Source: Sutterella parvirubra YIT 11816 | Lineage (GTDB): Bacteria > Pseudomonadota > Gammaproteobacteria > Burkholderiales > Burkholderiaceae_F | NCBI RefSeq assembly: GCF_000250875.1 | Contig: NZ_JH604887.1 | Coordinates: 1 to 9,548, forward strand | Direction: 5' to 3' | DNA: 9,548 nt | Shown here: one piece after another, positions 1 through 8,628 of the stretch | Position numbering within the stretch: position 1 is the first letter of the stretch | How the letters are laid out: each line of letters begins with the position of its first letter | Program-made: the position numbers and the translations under genes | The notes under the pieces: model-generated | The model's database searches: none | Told to the model about the DNA's origin: nothing | Seen by the model: the letters and a program-made list of their open reading frames with translations, nothing else

Positions 1-1
1 C

Positions 2-524
2 TCAGAAAGGGCCCCGGTGAAGAGGTTCCAAAAACACAATTCTCTCTGTTGGGGGCTACCCTGAAGACAAACAAAATGCCGAAGATTACGCACTTTGGAC
101 AAAAATCATTGCTGGCCGCCCCGACGCAAAATTCCATAACTTACCGGAGACACTTCTGGACTACCGAGTGCAAAGAAATCGAAAAGAATACTACAGCATT
201 CAGGAAATCAACGGCGACATTATACGCAAAAACTTTTGGGAAAATTGCAATCTCAACTCCAACCTCTGTTACTTACTTCAACGCTCGCTAAGCAGGAGAA
301 GTGATGTTTCATCAAGCCAACTCGAGAGAGACTTAACAGAATTCCTATTAAGCATCGAGAACAACCCAAAGATCGACGAGCACTTGCTAAAGCATAGACT
401 AAAACTCATTGTTTCAAAATTCCTTCGCCGTAGCAAAAAACTCGAATTCCTGCCTTCCCTAATCCAGTGCCATCTATTCCCTTCAAACTATTTCTCCGGT
501 TCATCCAGAATAAGACGACAGTAA
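2..524 (+). pseudogene. Family 2 glycosyltransferase, C-terminal fragment, probably frame-disrupted
   Basis: Reading the frame that ends in TAA at 522-524 back to base 21 gives about 167 residues. They begin with a stretch like the end of a GT-A fold glycosyltransferase family 2 domain: SVGGYPED (45-68), then the EDYALW block (81-98), then FHNLPETLLDYRV (132-170). Such enzymes transfer sugars from nucleotide-sugar donors, typically in LPS O-antigen or capsule assembly at the inner membrane; the ED-x-x-LW acidic block lies at the active site. The remaining ~115 residues are a basic tail I do not recognise. The frame is closed upstream by TGA at 18-20, and no good start precedes the domain. The neighbouring frame reads FQKHN at 26-40, resembling the FRK that usually precedes this block, which suggests a frameshift near 29-41. 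The N-terminal half lies outside the window. GC content is far below that of the downstream genes, consistent with horizontal transfer. A real 118-residue protein from the GTG at 168 is possible but less likely. Confidence 0.6.
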
Positions 525-623
525 TCATAAGCAACGCCACCCGGGTCTACTCTTGATTAGAACAAATAAAACGCCCCTTGACCGCTCACAAACTAAGCCA
601 TCTAGCTCAATTTTTTAACCTCT

Positions 624-664
624 AAATAAAATTGGCTCGCCGACATGACGAGCCAATTTTATTT
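624..664 (-). terminator. Long intrinsic terminator after secF, probably bidirectional
   Basis: A perfect 16-bp inverted repeat (arms 624-639 and 649-664, loop 640-648) has a GC-rich core, GGCTCG/CGAGCC, flanked by A/T-rich ends. In either direction an RNA would form a hairpin whose 3' side is U-rich (AATTTTATTT). It lies 21 bases beyond the secF stop, so it is the natural end of the queA-to-secF transcription unit. It could equally stop transcripts entering from the glycosyltransferase side. The stretch 525-623 between that fragment and this hairpin shows no gene or clear signal. Confidence 0.88.
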
Positions 665-685
665 TTTCTCACCGAATCAAATACC

Positions 686-1618
686 TCAAGGCACCATCTC
701 CTCCACCTCATCCTTCTTGACGACCTTGACGAGATCCTCGCGCTTGACGCCAAGGTAGAGCGCGATGGCCGCCGCGACGAAGACCGAGGAGTAGACGCCG
801 AGCAGGATGCCGATCGTGAGCGCCAACGAGAAGTAGTGGAGTGCAGGGCCCCCGAAGAAGAACATCGAGAGCGTCATGCAAAGCGTCGACGTGTGCGTGA
901 TCACGGTTCGGGAGATCGTCGCCGTAATGGCCGAGTTGATCACCTCCATCGTGTCGGCGCGGCGCATCTTGCGGAAGTGCTCGCGGACGCGGTCGAAAAT
1001 GATCACGGATTCGTTTACCGAATAGCCCAGGACGGCCAGAACCGCCGCGAGGACGGGCAACGTGAACTCCCACTGCATCACGGAGAAGATGCCGACCACG
1101 ATCACCACGTCGTGAAGGTTCGCGATGATCGCGGCCAGGGCGAACTTCCATTCGAACCGGAAGGCGAGGTAGATCATGATCCCGACCACGACCAACGCGA
1201 GCGCCGTGCCGCCGTCGCGGGCGAGCTCGTCGCCCACCTGCGGGCCCACGAACTCGGTGCTCTTCAACACCACGCCGGGGTTCGAAGCTTCGAGGACGCG
1301 CATCACCTCCGCGGCGACCTCACCCGAGCTCTGGCCTTCCTTGGTCGGGACGCGGACCACGACGTCGCGGGGCGTCCCGAACGTCTGCACGAGCACCTCT
1401 TTCGACACCTGGGCGAGGTCGTTTCGGACCTGCTCGGTGTTGGCCGCTTCCGGGAAGTTCACCTCCATCTGCGTGCCGCCCGTGAACTCGATCGAGAACG
1501 CGAGGCCGTGCGCGAAGATCCAGTAGACCGCGACGAGGAAGCTCACGAGCGAGATCGAGTTCAGCACATGGCGGTAGTGCATGAACGGGATCGTCTTTTG
1601 AATGCGGAACAATTCCAT
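686..1618 (-). CDS. secF: Protein translocase subunit SecF
   Basis: Inner-membrane subunit that pairs with SecD and uses the proton-motive force to pull exported proteins through SecYEG. The 310-residue product is close to the E. coli length (about 323). Visible landmarks are the first membrane segment (about residues 19-36), the FTGGTQ block (45-50) opening the periplasmic domain, and five clustered membrane segments from about 137 to 290. These include RFEWKFALAAIIANLHDVVIVVG and GYSVNESVIIFDRVREHFRK (198-217). E203 stands where E. coli SecF has the conserved acidic D213. The ATG at 1616-1618 is preceded by GGGAG with a 10-base spacing. Only 17 bases separate it from the secD stop, so the two are co-transcribed and probably translationally coupled. 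The C terminus is short, charged and cytoplasmic (KREDLVKVVKKDEVEE). The terminator at 624-664 follows directly. Confidence 0.97.
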   Translation of the reverse strand: MELFRIQKTIPFMHYRHVLNSISLVSFLVAVYWIFAHGLAFSIEFTGGTQMEVNFPEAANTEQVRNDLAQVSKEVLVQTFGTPRDVVVRVPTKEGQSSGEVAAEVMRVLEASNPGVVLKSTEFVGPQVGDELARDGGTALALVVVGIMIYLAFRFEWKFALAAIIANLHDVVIVVGIFSVMQWEFTLPVLAAVLAVLGYSVNESVIIFDRVREHFRKMRRADTMEVINSAITATISRTVITHTSTLCMTLSMFFFGGPALHYFSLALTIGILLGVYSSVFVAAAIALYLGVKREDLVKVVKKDEVEEMVP

Positions 1619-1635
1619 TTTTTATCTACTCCCGA

Positions 1636-3543
1636 TCACTTGAGCACGCGGTGGAGCGGATCGTCCATATTGTCCGGACGCCAAACCTGGCCGATGTGGA
1701 CCTTGGCGAGCTTCTTCCTGCGGCCGTAGATCAGGTTGATCAACGCACGGGAGACCACCACCGAGGTGAAGATCGAGGTCGCGATGCCGAGGCAGTGCAC
1801 GACCGCGAACCCGCGCACGGGGCCCGAGCCGAAGATGAGCAGCGCAAGACCCGCCAAAAGGCTCGTGATGTTCGAGTCCAAAATGGTCGCGAACGCACGG
1901 TCGTAACCTTCGGAAATCGCCGTCTGCGGCATGCGCCCGATACGGAGCTCTTCGCGCACGCGCTCGTTGATGAGCACGTTCGCGTCGACCGCCATGCCGA
2001 GCGTGAGCGCAATGGCCGCGATGCCCGGGAGCGTCAGGGTCGCCTGAAGAAGCGAGAGGATGGCGACCAACATCATCACGTTGCAGATGAGCGAGATGCC
2101 GCTCACGATCCCGAAGACCTGGTAGTAGACCGCCATGAAGACCGCGATCACGATGAAGCCGTAGAGCGTCGAGCGGAAGCCCGCTTCGATGTTCGCCTCA
2201 CCCAAGGACGGGCCGATGAGCCGCTCTTCGACGATTTCCATCGGCGCGGCCAAAGAGCCCGCACGCAGAAGGAGCGCCGTGTCGGTCGCTTCCATCGTCG
2301 TCATGTTCCCCGAGATCTGCACGCGGCCGCCGCCGATTTCCTGACGGATCACCGGTGCCGTCACGACTTCGCCCTTGCCCTTTTCAAAGAGCAGGATCGC
2401 CATGCGCTTGCCGACGTTCTCTCGAGTCACTTCCTGGAAGATGCGCGCACCGCGGTTGTCGAGTTCGAGGTTGACGGTCGGCTCCTGCGTCTGGCTGTCG
2501 AAGCCCGGCTGGGCGTCGTTGAGGTTCTCACCCGTCAGGATGACGCGGCGCTTCACGAGAAGCGCGCGGCCGTCGCGGTCGAGGAACCGTTCGTCGCCGA
2601 AGGGAACGTTACCCTGCGCGAGCTGCGCCAAGGCTTCCGGCGAGTCGTCGACCAGGCGGACTTCCAGGGTCGCCGTACGCCCAAGGATGTCCTTCGCCTT
2701 CGCAGTGTCCTGCACGCCCGGGAGCTGCACCACGATGCGGTCCGCACCCTGCTGCGCAATCACGGGTTCGGCGACGCCCAACTCGTTGATTCGGTTGTGA
2801 AGGGTCGAGATGTTCTGCTTGAGCGCATAGTCCTGGACGTTCTGGATCGCACGTTGCGAGAGCGTCGCGCGGATGATGTAGGGCTCACGCTGCGCTTCGG
2901 GGAGCGTCAGCACCAGATCCGGCTGGGTGTTTCGCAGAAGGTCGTTCGCGCGGGCGCGTTCTTCGGCGCTCGTGAAGCGGATCTCGACGTCGTTCCCCAC
3001 GCGGTTGATCCCGGCGTGGCGGATGCGCTTGTCGCGAAGCTGCGTGCGCAGGTCCGCCGCGGTCGCGTCGGCGCGCTTCGTGATCGCCGCTCGCATGTCG
3101 ACCTGGAGGAGGAAGTGCACGCCGCCTCGCAGGTCAAGCCCCAGATACATCGGGAGCGCGTTGATCGAGAGGAGCCACTCCGGCGTGTTGGGCACGAGGT
3201 TCAAGGCGACGATGTGGCTCGGATCCTTCGGATCGGCATTCAACGCCTTGTCGACCACTTCGCGGGCGCGGAGCTGCTCTTCGGTCTGCGTCGGGTCAAA
3301 GCGCACGCGGATCGTATTCTGCTGCGCGCCCTGCTCGAAGAAGACGCCGTTCGGTTTCAGGTTGGCTTCGCCCAGGGCGCGCTCGACGCGCGCCAGCGTG
3401 TCTTCGGTCACCTTGACGGTGGCCTTCCCGGGCGTCACCTGCACGGCGGGGGATTCGCCGTAGAAGTTGGGCAGCGTGTAGATCAGGCCGAAGATCAACG
3501 CGATGCCGATCAGGACATATTTCCAAAGTGGGTAGCGATTCAT
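1636..3543 (-). CDS. secD: Protein translocase subunit SecD
   Basis: Large partner of SecF in the SecDF-YajC complex; its periplasmic domain grips the emerging preprotein and releases it in a proton-driven cycle. From the ATG at 3541-3543 the product is 635 residues (E. coli 615). It has an N-terminal membrane anchor (about 5-26), the DLRGGVHF block (137-144) opening the P1 domain, and the HNRINELGVAEPVI motif (from about 249). Five C-terminal membrane segments lie between about 458 and 600. GMAVDANVLINERVREE carries D520, the counterpart of the essential E. coli D519. The frame stays open 28 codons further upstream to a GTG at 3627. I prefer 3543 because GGAG lies six bases before it, MNRYPLWKYVL matches the usual SecD N terminus, and the upstream stretch is made of hairpins. 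It follows yajC by 125 bases and runs into secF. Confidence 0.97.
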   Translation of the reverse strand: MNRYPLWKYVLIGIALIFGLIYTLPNFYGESPAVQVTPGKATVKVTEDTLARVERALGEANLKPNGVFFEQGAQQNTIRVRFDPTQTEEQLRAREVVDKALNADPKDPSHIVALNLVPNTPEWLLSINALPMYLGLDLRGGVHFLLQVDMRAAITKRADATAADLRTQLRDKRIRHAGINRVGNDVEIRFTSAEERARANDLLRNTQPDLVLTLPEAQREPYIIRATLSQRAIQNVQDYALKQNISTLHNRINELGVAEPVIAQQGADRIVVQLPGVQDTAKAKDILGRTATLEVRLVDDSPEALAQLAQGNVPFGDERFLDRDGRALLVKRRVILTGENLNDAQPGFDSQTQEPTVNLELDNRGARIFQEVTRENVGKRMAILLFEKGKGEVVTAPVIRQEIGGGRVQISGNMTTMEATDTALLLRAGSLAAPMEIVEERLIGPSLGEANIEAGFRSTLYGFIVIAVFMAVYYQVFGIVSGISLICNVMMLVAILSLLQATLTLPGIAAIALTLGMAVDANVLINERVREELRIGRMPQTAISEGYDRAFATILDSNITSLLAGLALLIFGSGPVRGFAVVHCLGIATSIFTSVVVSRALINLIYGRRKKLAKVHIGQVWRPDNMDDPLHRVLK

Positions 3544-3549
3544 CCCAAA

Positions 3550-3553
3550 CTCC
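3550..3553 (-). promoter_or_regulatory. Ribosome binding site that decides the secD start
   Basis: GGAG on the minus strand, six bases before the ATG at 3543, in an unpaired T/G-rich stretch just downstream of a 9-bp hairpin (3559-3582). The longer GTG start at 3627 lies inside hairpin sequence and has no comparable site. Confidence 0.75.
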
Positions 3554-3558
3554 AAAAC

Positions 3559-3666
3559 ATGCGCCCCTCTTGTGGGGCGCATTTTGCCCGCATCCATGCG
3601 GGCAAAAGGCGTTGGAGCCGCGCTCACAACGCCTTTCGGGGTTCATGCGACCCGCCCTGCGGGCGG
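3559..3666 (-). other. Block of four consecutive hairpins between yajC and secD
   Basis: Nearly the whole yajC-secD spacer consists of inverted repeats with different stem sequences. Hairpin A has 9 bp (3559-3567 with 3574-3582, six-base loop, stem ATGCGCCCC). Hairpin B is a near-perfect palindrome with 12-base arms (3582-3593 and 3596-3607, stem TTTTGCCCGCAT). Hairpin C has 9 bp (3605-3613 with 3628-3636, stem AAAGGCGTT) and an inner 4-bp stem GAGC/GCTC. Hairpin D has 6 bp (3652-3657 with 3661-3666, stem CCGCCC). Neighbouring arms abut or overlap by a few bases. In the direction of transcription, C is followed by TTTT, which is terminator-like, while A ends five bases before the secD ribosome binding site. 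Possible roles are partial termination, mRNA processing or stabilisation, or control of secD translation. None of these is shown by the sequence. Confidence 0.7.
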
Positions 3667-3668
3667 AC

Positions 3669-4013
3669 TCAGAACTTGACGGCCCCCTTCGGGAGAACCG
3701 CCTGCACGGCGGCGCGCTGCATGCGGACCGTCACGGGACGGCCGTCGACGCTCGCCACCTGAAGGAGGATCGCCTGTTCTTCAACGCTTTCGATCCGGCC
3801 GGAAAGACCGCCGATCGTGAGGACCTCATCGCCCTTCGCGAGCGCTTCGCACATCTTCATGTGCTCCTTCTGGCGCTTCTGCTGCGGACGGATGAGGAAG
3901 AACCAAAAGACGGCGAAGATGACGATCAGGGGCACAACCTGAACAAGGAAGCCTTCCATGCCGCCGGGCGCGGCGGCTTCGCCGGCCGCAAGGGCGTCGT
4001 TGACAAAAAACAT
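3669..4013 (-). CDS. yajC: Sec translocon accessory complex subunit YajC
   Basis: Small single-pass inner-membrane protein that associates with SecD-SecF and the SecYEG/YidC holotranslocon. The 114-residue product (E. coli 110) has a short periplasmic N terminus, a membrane segment at about residues 21-42 (LVQVVPLIVIFAVFWFFLI), and directly after it the family hallmark RPQQKRQKEH. The cytoplasmic domain contains GDEVLTIGGLSGRI. GGAG lies five bases before the ATG at 4011-4013. It sits in the conserved tgt-yajC-secD-secF order. A perfect -10 hexamer at 4070-4075 suggests it opens a sub-operon of its own. The hairpin block at 3559-3666 separates it from secD. Confidence 0.96.
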   Translation of the reverse strand: MFFVNDALAAGEAAAPGGMEGFLVQVVPLIVIFAVFWFFLIRPQQKRQKEHMKMCEALAKGDEVLTIGGLSGRIESVEEQAILLQVASVDGRPVTVRMQRAAVQAVLPKGAVKF

Positions 4014-4036
4014 GTGTACTCCAGTCTTGGGAAGCT

Positions 4037-4058
4037 TCCGGCGCCGTGATGCGCCGGA
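4037..4058 (-). other. Hairpin in the yajC leader
   Basis: Perfect 8-bp stem TCCGGCGC/GCGCCGGA (4037-4044 with 4051-4058) and a six-base loop. If transcription starts about seven bases after the TATAAT at 4070-4075, this hairpin begins within a few bases of the RNA 5' end, an arrangement known to protect mRNAs from 5'-dependent decay. It could instead be a remnant terminator of tgt, but no U tract follows it on the minus strand. Confidence 0.55.
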
Positions 4059-4069
4059 GAAATAGGCTG

Positions 4070-4075
4070 ATTATA
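4070..4075 (-). promoter_or_regulatory. Probable -10 element of a yajC-secD-secF promoter
   Basis: An exact TATAAT on the minus strand within an otherwise GC-rich region, 38 bases beyond the tgt stop and about 57 bases before the yajC start. The -35 region is weak: the best candidate is TTCGCA with a short 15-base spacing, while spacings of 16-18 give poor matches. The exact consensus -10 in the correct gap makes an internal promoter plausible. Confidence 0.5.
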
Positions 4076-4112
4076 AAGGTGCTGAACCTCTGCGAACCTT
4101 AACGGCGCGGGC

Positions 4113-6319
<2,207 letters not shown>

Positions 6320-6353
6320 GGCTTGACCGGCCAAGAGTGAATGAGGAAGCGGC

Positions 6354-6359
6354 ATTCTA
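6354..6359 (-). promoter_or_regulatory. Possible -10 element for queA
   Basis: TAGAAT (one mismatch to consensus) on the minus strand, 34 bases before the chosen queA start, in the gap after pmbA. The expected -35 position falls in a GC-rich hairpin (6368-6387) and shows no good match, so this is tentative. Confidence 0.3.
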
Positions 6360-6367
6360 CCCGCATT

Positions 6368-6409
6368 GGCGGAGGATGCCTCCCGCCGCGGGCGACTTTT
6401 GCCGTCGCC
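6368..6409 (-). other. Two hairpins in the pmbA-queA gap
   Basis: The first is an 8-bp stem with one bulged base (GGCGG-AGG at 6368-6375 against 6379-6387, loop ATG). The second is a perfect 6-bp stem GGCGAC/GTCGCC (6391-6396 with 6404-6409, seven-base loop). Neither is followed by a U tract, so neither is a standard intrinsic terminator. They may mark the 3' end of the pmbA message. The GC-rich background makes chance stems of this size more likely. Confidence 0.35.
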
Positions 6410-6437
6410 GTCTCTTTCAGGCTCTCTCTGAAGAGTC

Positions 6438-7793
6438 TCAGCCGCCCGCCACGGTCATCTTGGGAAGAAGCAGGCTCCCCGTCCGGCGGGCCCCCTCCGG
6501 GTGCTCGTCCGCGCCGACCGCCTCGACGGAAGCCATCATGTCGAGAAGATTCCCCGCCAACGTCACCCCGGCGACGGGGTACGCCAAACGGCCGTTCTCC
6601 ACCCAAAAGCCCGAAGCGCCCCGCGAATAGTCGCCCGTCACGGGATTGACCCCGTGCCCGAACACTTCGGTGACGAGAAGTCCCGTCCCCAAACGCGCGA
6701 GCATGACGTCGAACGTGTCGGACGCCCGGGTCTCGGCGCTCGTCAACCTCAGGTTGTAGGCGCCGCCCGCATTTCCCGTCGTGCGGCGGCCGAGCCGTCG
6801 CGCGCTGTAGGAGGTGAGGAAGGCGCCCGCGAGGCGGCCCTCCTCCACCACGAGGCGGCGCGTCCCCGCGCAGCCTTCGTTGTCGAAGAGGCCGGAGCCG
6901 ATCGAAGCGGGCAGGTACGGATCCTCCTCCACATTCACGTGCCTCGGGAAAATGAGGTTCCCCTCACGACCGAGAAGGCAGGAGGCCTTCCGGTAGAGAG
7001 CCCGTCCCGAGAGAAGCTCTTCCAGGATGTCGAGGAGCCCCGTCGCGGTCCGCGCCTCAAAGAGGACGCGGACGTCGCCGTTGGCGAGCGATTGAGCGCC
7101 CAGGCGCGCCGCAGCGCGGGCCGCCGCCCTCGCCCCCAAGCGCTCGGGCGAAAGGAGATCCTCGACGCGCCTCGCTTCCGTCCAATCGTCCTCGCGCTCC
7201 ATGCCGGAAGCGTCCTCCGCGATGGGCGAGAGCGAGAGTTCGTGGCGCGCGTACCGGTAGCCCGCAGAAAAGCCCCAGGAGTTGGCGAGCGTGAAGCCGC
7301 CCTCGGACGTCTGAAAGCGTGCGCCTTCGGTCGTGACGATCCGGTGGTCGGCGTCGAACGCCGCCGCTTCCGCACGGCGGGCGAGCTCCACCCCGCCGGC
7401 GACGCCGCCCTCAAAGGGGTGCCAAAGATCCAAATCGCGGAAGTCCGTCTGGAGCGTTTCTTCGTCAGGCAACCCCGCCGCCGGATCCGGGGCCGCGCAC
7501 CGGGCGATCTCAACCGCCGCGCGCACGGTGCGCTCCATGGCGGCTTCCGACAGGTCCGACGTGCTCGCGGCGCCGCGGCGCATGCCTCCCGCCGCGCGGC
7601 ACCAGACGGAGACCGTCATGACGCGCTCGTCGGTGTATTCGACCGACTCGGTTTCGCCTTCGCGCACCGCGACGGCGAGCCCCCGATCGGCGGAGACTTC
7701 CGCCGCAGCCTGATCGGCCCCGAGCGCGCGGGCACGCGCCACCGCCCAACGGGCGGCGGCTTCGGTGTCGGTATCCGTCTTCGGGTCGTTCAT
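6438..7793 (-). CDS. pmbA: Metalloprotease accessory subunit TldE/PmbA
   Basis: Member of the TldD/PmbA family. TldE forms a heterodimer with the zinc protease TldD; in E. coli the pair matures microcin B17 and degrades unfolded peptides such as the CcdA antitoxin. The 451-residue product (E. coli 450) shows [23 protein letters not shown] in the central-to-late part, [21 protein letters not shown] (381-401) and the ending [13 protein letters not shown], all close to E. coli PmbA. No HExxxH zinc motif is seen, as expected for TldE rather than TldD. tldD is not in this window. The ATG at 7791-7793 is preferred; a GTG at 7817 would add eight residues but lies within a hairpin. The ribosome binding site is weak (GAAGAG). 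The gene diverges from darP, the arrangement usual in Betaproteobacteria, and ends 118 bases before queA. Confidence 0.95.
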   Translation of the reverse strand: MNDPKTDTDTEAAARWAVARARALGADQAAAEVSADRGLAVAVREGETESVEYTDERVMTVSVWCRAAGGMRRGAASTSDLSEAAMERTVRAAVEIARCAAPDPAAGLPDEETLQTDFRDLDLWHPFEGGVAGGVELARRAEAAAFDADHRIVTTEGARFQTSEGGFTLANSWGFSAGYRYARHELSLSPIAEDASGMEREDDWTEARRVEDLLSPERLGARAAARAAARLGAQSLANGDVRVLFEARTATGLLDILEELLSGRALYRKASCLLGREGNLIFPRHVNVEEDPYLPASIGSGLFDNEGCAGTRRLVVEEGRLAGAFLTSYSARRLGRRTTGNAGGAYNLRLTSAETRASDTFDVMLARLGTGLLVTEVFGHGVNPVTGDYSRGASGFWVENGRLAYPVAGVTLAGNLLDMMASVEAVGADEHPEGARRTGSLLLPKMTVAGG

Positions 7794-7812
7794 CGTTTGG
7801 CTCTTCGTCTTC

Positions 7813-7888
7813 GGCACCGGCGGGGTGCCTTCAAGGGTGAGTGAGGTTTTCGGGCGGGGCTTCGCCCCGAGGGCGTTCGGAGAACGCC
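7813..7888 (-). other. Three hairpins in the pmbA leader region
   Basis: Three unrelated inverted repeats lie between the pmbA start and the likely divergent promoter: GGCACC/GGTGCC (7813-7818 with 7824-7829), CGGGGC/GCCCCG (7855-7860 with 7864-7869, loop TTC) and GGCGTTC/GAACGCC (7872-7878 with 7882-7888, loop GGA). If pmbA is transcribed from about 7960 they would all be in its ~167-base 5' leader. No riboswitch class is recognised. Stems are 6-7 bp in a GC-rich region, so some chance pairing is possible. Confidence 0.45.
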
Positions 7889-7964
7889 GTCATCCGTCGG
7901 GAAGGCCCTTCGTCCTGCGGACTTCTCAACGGCGAAAGAGCCTCGGAGCGCCCTTCGGAACCCG

Positions 7965-7973
7965 TTATCATAA
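7965..7973. promoter_or_regulatory. Symmetric TTATCATAA, candidate divergent -10 for darP and pmbA
   Basis: The nonamer is symmetric about its central base. It provides TATCAT on the plus strand (7966-7971) and TATGAT on the minus strand (7967-7972), each one mismatch from TATAAT. It lies 42 bases before darP and 171 bases before pmbA in a divergent gap. Overlapping symmetric -10 elements are a known way bacteria build bidirectional promoters. -35 matches are poor on both sides at 17-base spacing. Confidence 0.35.
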
Positions 7974-8015
7974 GGGGTCTTCCATTTCCCTTTTCCAAGT
8001 TTCAAAGAGAGACCC

Positions 8016-8594
8016 ATGCGTCAGGATCCCCATCAAGATTTTCAGGACGACGATGAAGAGGACGTCTACCGCGGCCCGTCGAAGTCGCAGTTGAAGCGCG
8101 AGCAGCTTGAGCTTCAGGCGCTCGGCAAGGAAATGACGGGATTGGGCGACGAACAGGTGAAGCGCATCGGCCTTCCTGAAGACGTCCTTTTTGAGATCAA
8201 GGAATTCCGCCGCATGAGGAGCTTCGGCGCGCAGCGCCGTCAGCTTCAACTGATCGGCAAGAAGATGCGCGACATGGACCCGAAGGCCGTGCGCGAAGCG
8301 ATCGACCGCGCGACGGGCGAGTCCCGTGCGGCCGTGGCGCTTCTGCACCGCTGCGAGACGCTCCGCGACCGGATGATCGCCGACGACGCGGCGCTCACCG
8401 CCTTCATCAGCGAGCATCCCGAGGTGGACATTCAGGCGCTTCGCACGCTCGTTCGCGGCGCCCGCCGCGAACGCGACGCGGCGAAGCCCCCGAAGAGCGC
8501 GCGCGAACTCTACAAGTTCCTCCACCGCACGCTCGAAGAACCGATTTCGCTCTACGCCGAAGATGAGGACGAGGCCGAAGACCTCGACCGCTGA
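8016..8594 (+). CDS. darP: Dual-action ribosomal maturation protein DarP (YjgA, DUF615)
   Basis: Cytosolic factor that associates with late pre-50S ribosomal particles and assists maturation of the peptidyl-transferase centre region. The 192-residue product has an acidic start (DDDEEDVYRGPSKSQLKREQ) followed by the DUF615 blocks: ELQALGKEMTGLGDEQVKRI, EFRRMRSFGAQRRQLQLIGKKMR, a middle helix around ALLHRCETLRDRMIADD, and the C-terminal RTLVRGARRERDAAKPPKSARELYKFLH. The product looks all-helical, with no membrane segment or signal peptide. An AGAGAG purine run just before the ATG supports the start. It opens a rightward pair with mog, 34 bases downstream, and diverges from pmbA; pmbA, darP and mog are typical neighbours in Betaproteobacteria. 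Confidence 0.95.
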   Translation: MRQDPHQDFQDDDEEDVYRGPSKSQLKREQLELQALGKEMTGLGDEQVKRIGLPEDVLFEIKEFRRMRSFGAQRRQLQLIGKKMRDMDPKAVREAIDRATGESRAAVALLHRCETLRDRMIADDAALTAFISEHPEVDIQALRTLVRGARRERDAAKPPKSARELYKFLHRTLEEPISLYAEDEDEAEDLDR

Positions 8595-8628
8595 TTCCCC
8601 CGCATCCACTGCTTTTTCCGGCACCATC

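Noticed and set aside
632..1729. A 365-codon plus-strand frame opposite secF, starting inside the terminator
   Set aside because: Same antisense GC-codon artefact, and its start lies in the hairpin stem.
3544..3627. Longer SecD N terminus from the GTG at 3627
   Set aside because: The added 28 residues are translated hairpin sequence, do not resemble SecD N termini, and a better ribosome binding site precedes the ATG at 3543.
3544..3646. A leader peptide controlling secD from the ATG at 3646
   Set aside because: The frame runs on far into secD, has no good ribosome binding site, and shows no arrest-peptide-like ending. It is better explained by the GC-rich composition.
1651..3762. A 703-codon open frame on the plus strand opposite secD
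   Set aside because: It is antisense to an unmistakable secD and is composed of Arg, His, Asp, Glu and Val in the pattern produced by reverse-reading GC-rich codons. It has no domain I recognise.
6320..6437. preQ1 riboswitch before queA
   Set aside because: The gap has ordinary GC-rich stems but not the short A-rich tail and pseudoknot-type layout expected of preQ1 riboswitches, and the likely transcribed leader is only about 28 bases.
6438..7793. pmbA reading as TldD, the active protease subunit
   Set aside because: No HExxxH motif is present, and the C-terminal blocks match TldE/PmbA.
6501..7844. A 447-codon plus-strand frame opposite pmbA
   Set aside because: Arg-rich shadow of a clearly identified gene; no family motif and no ribosome binding site considered convincing.
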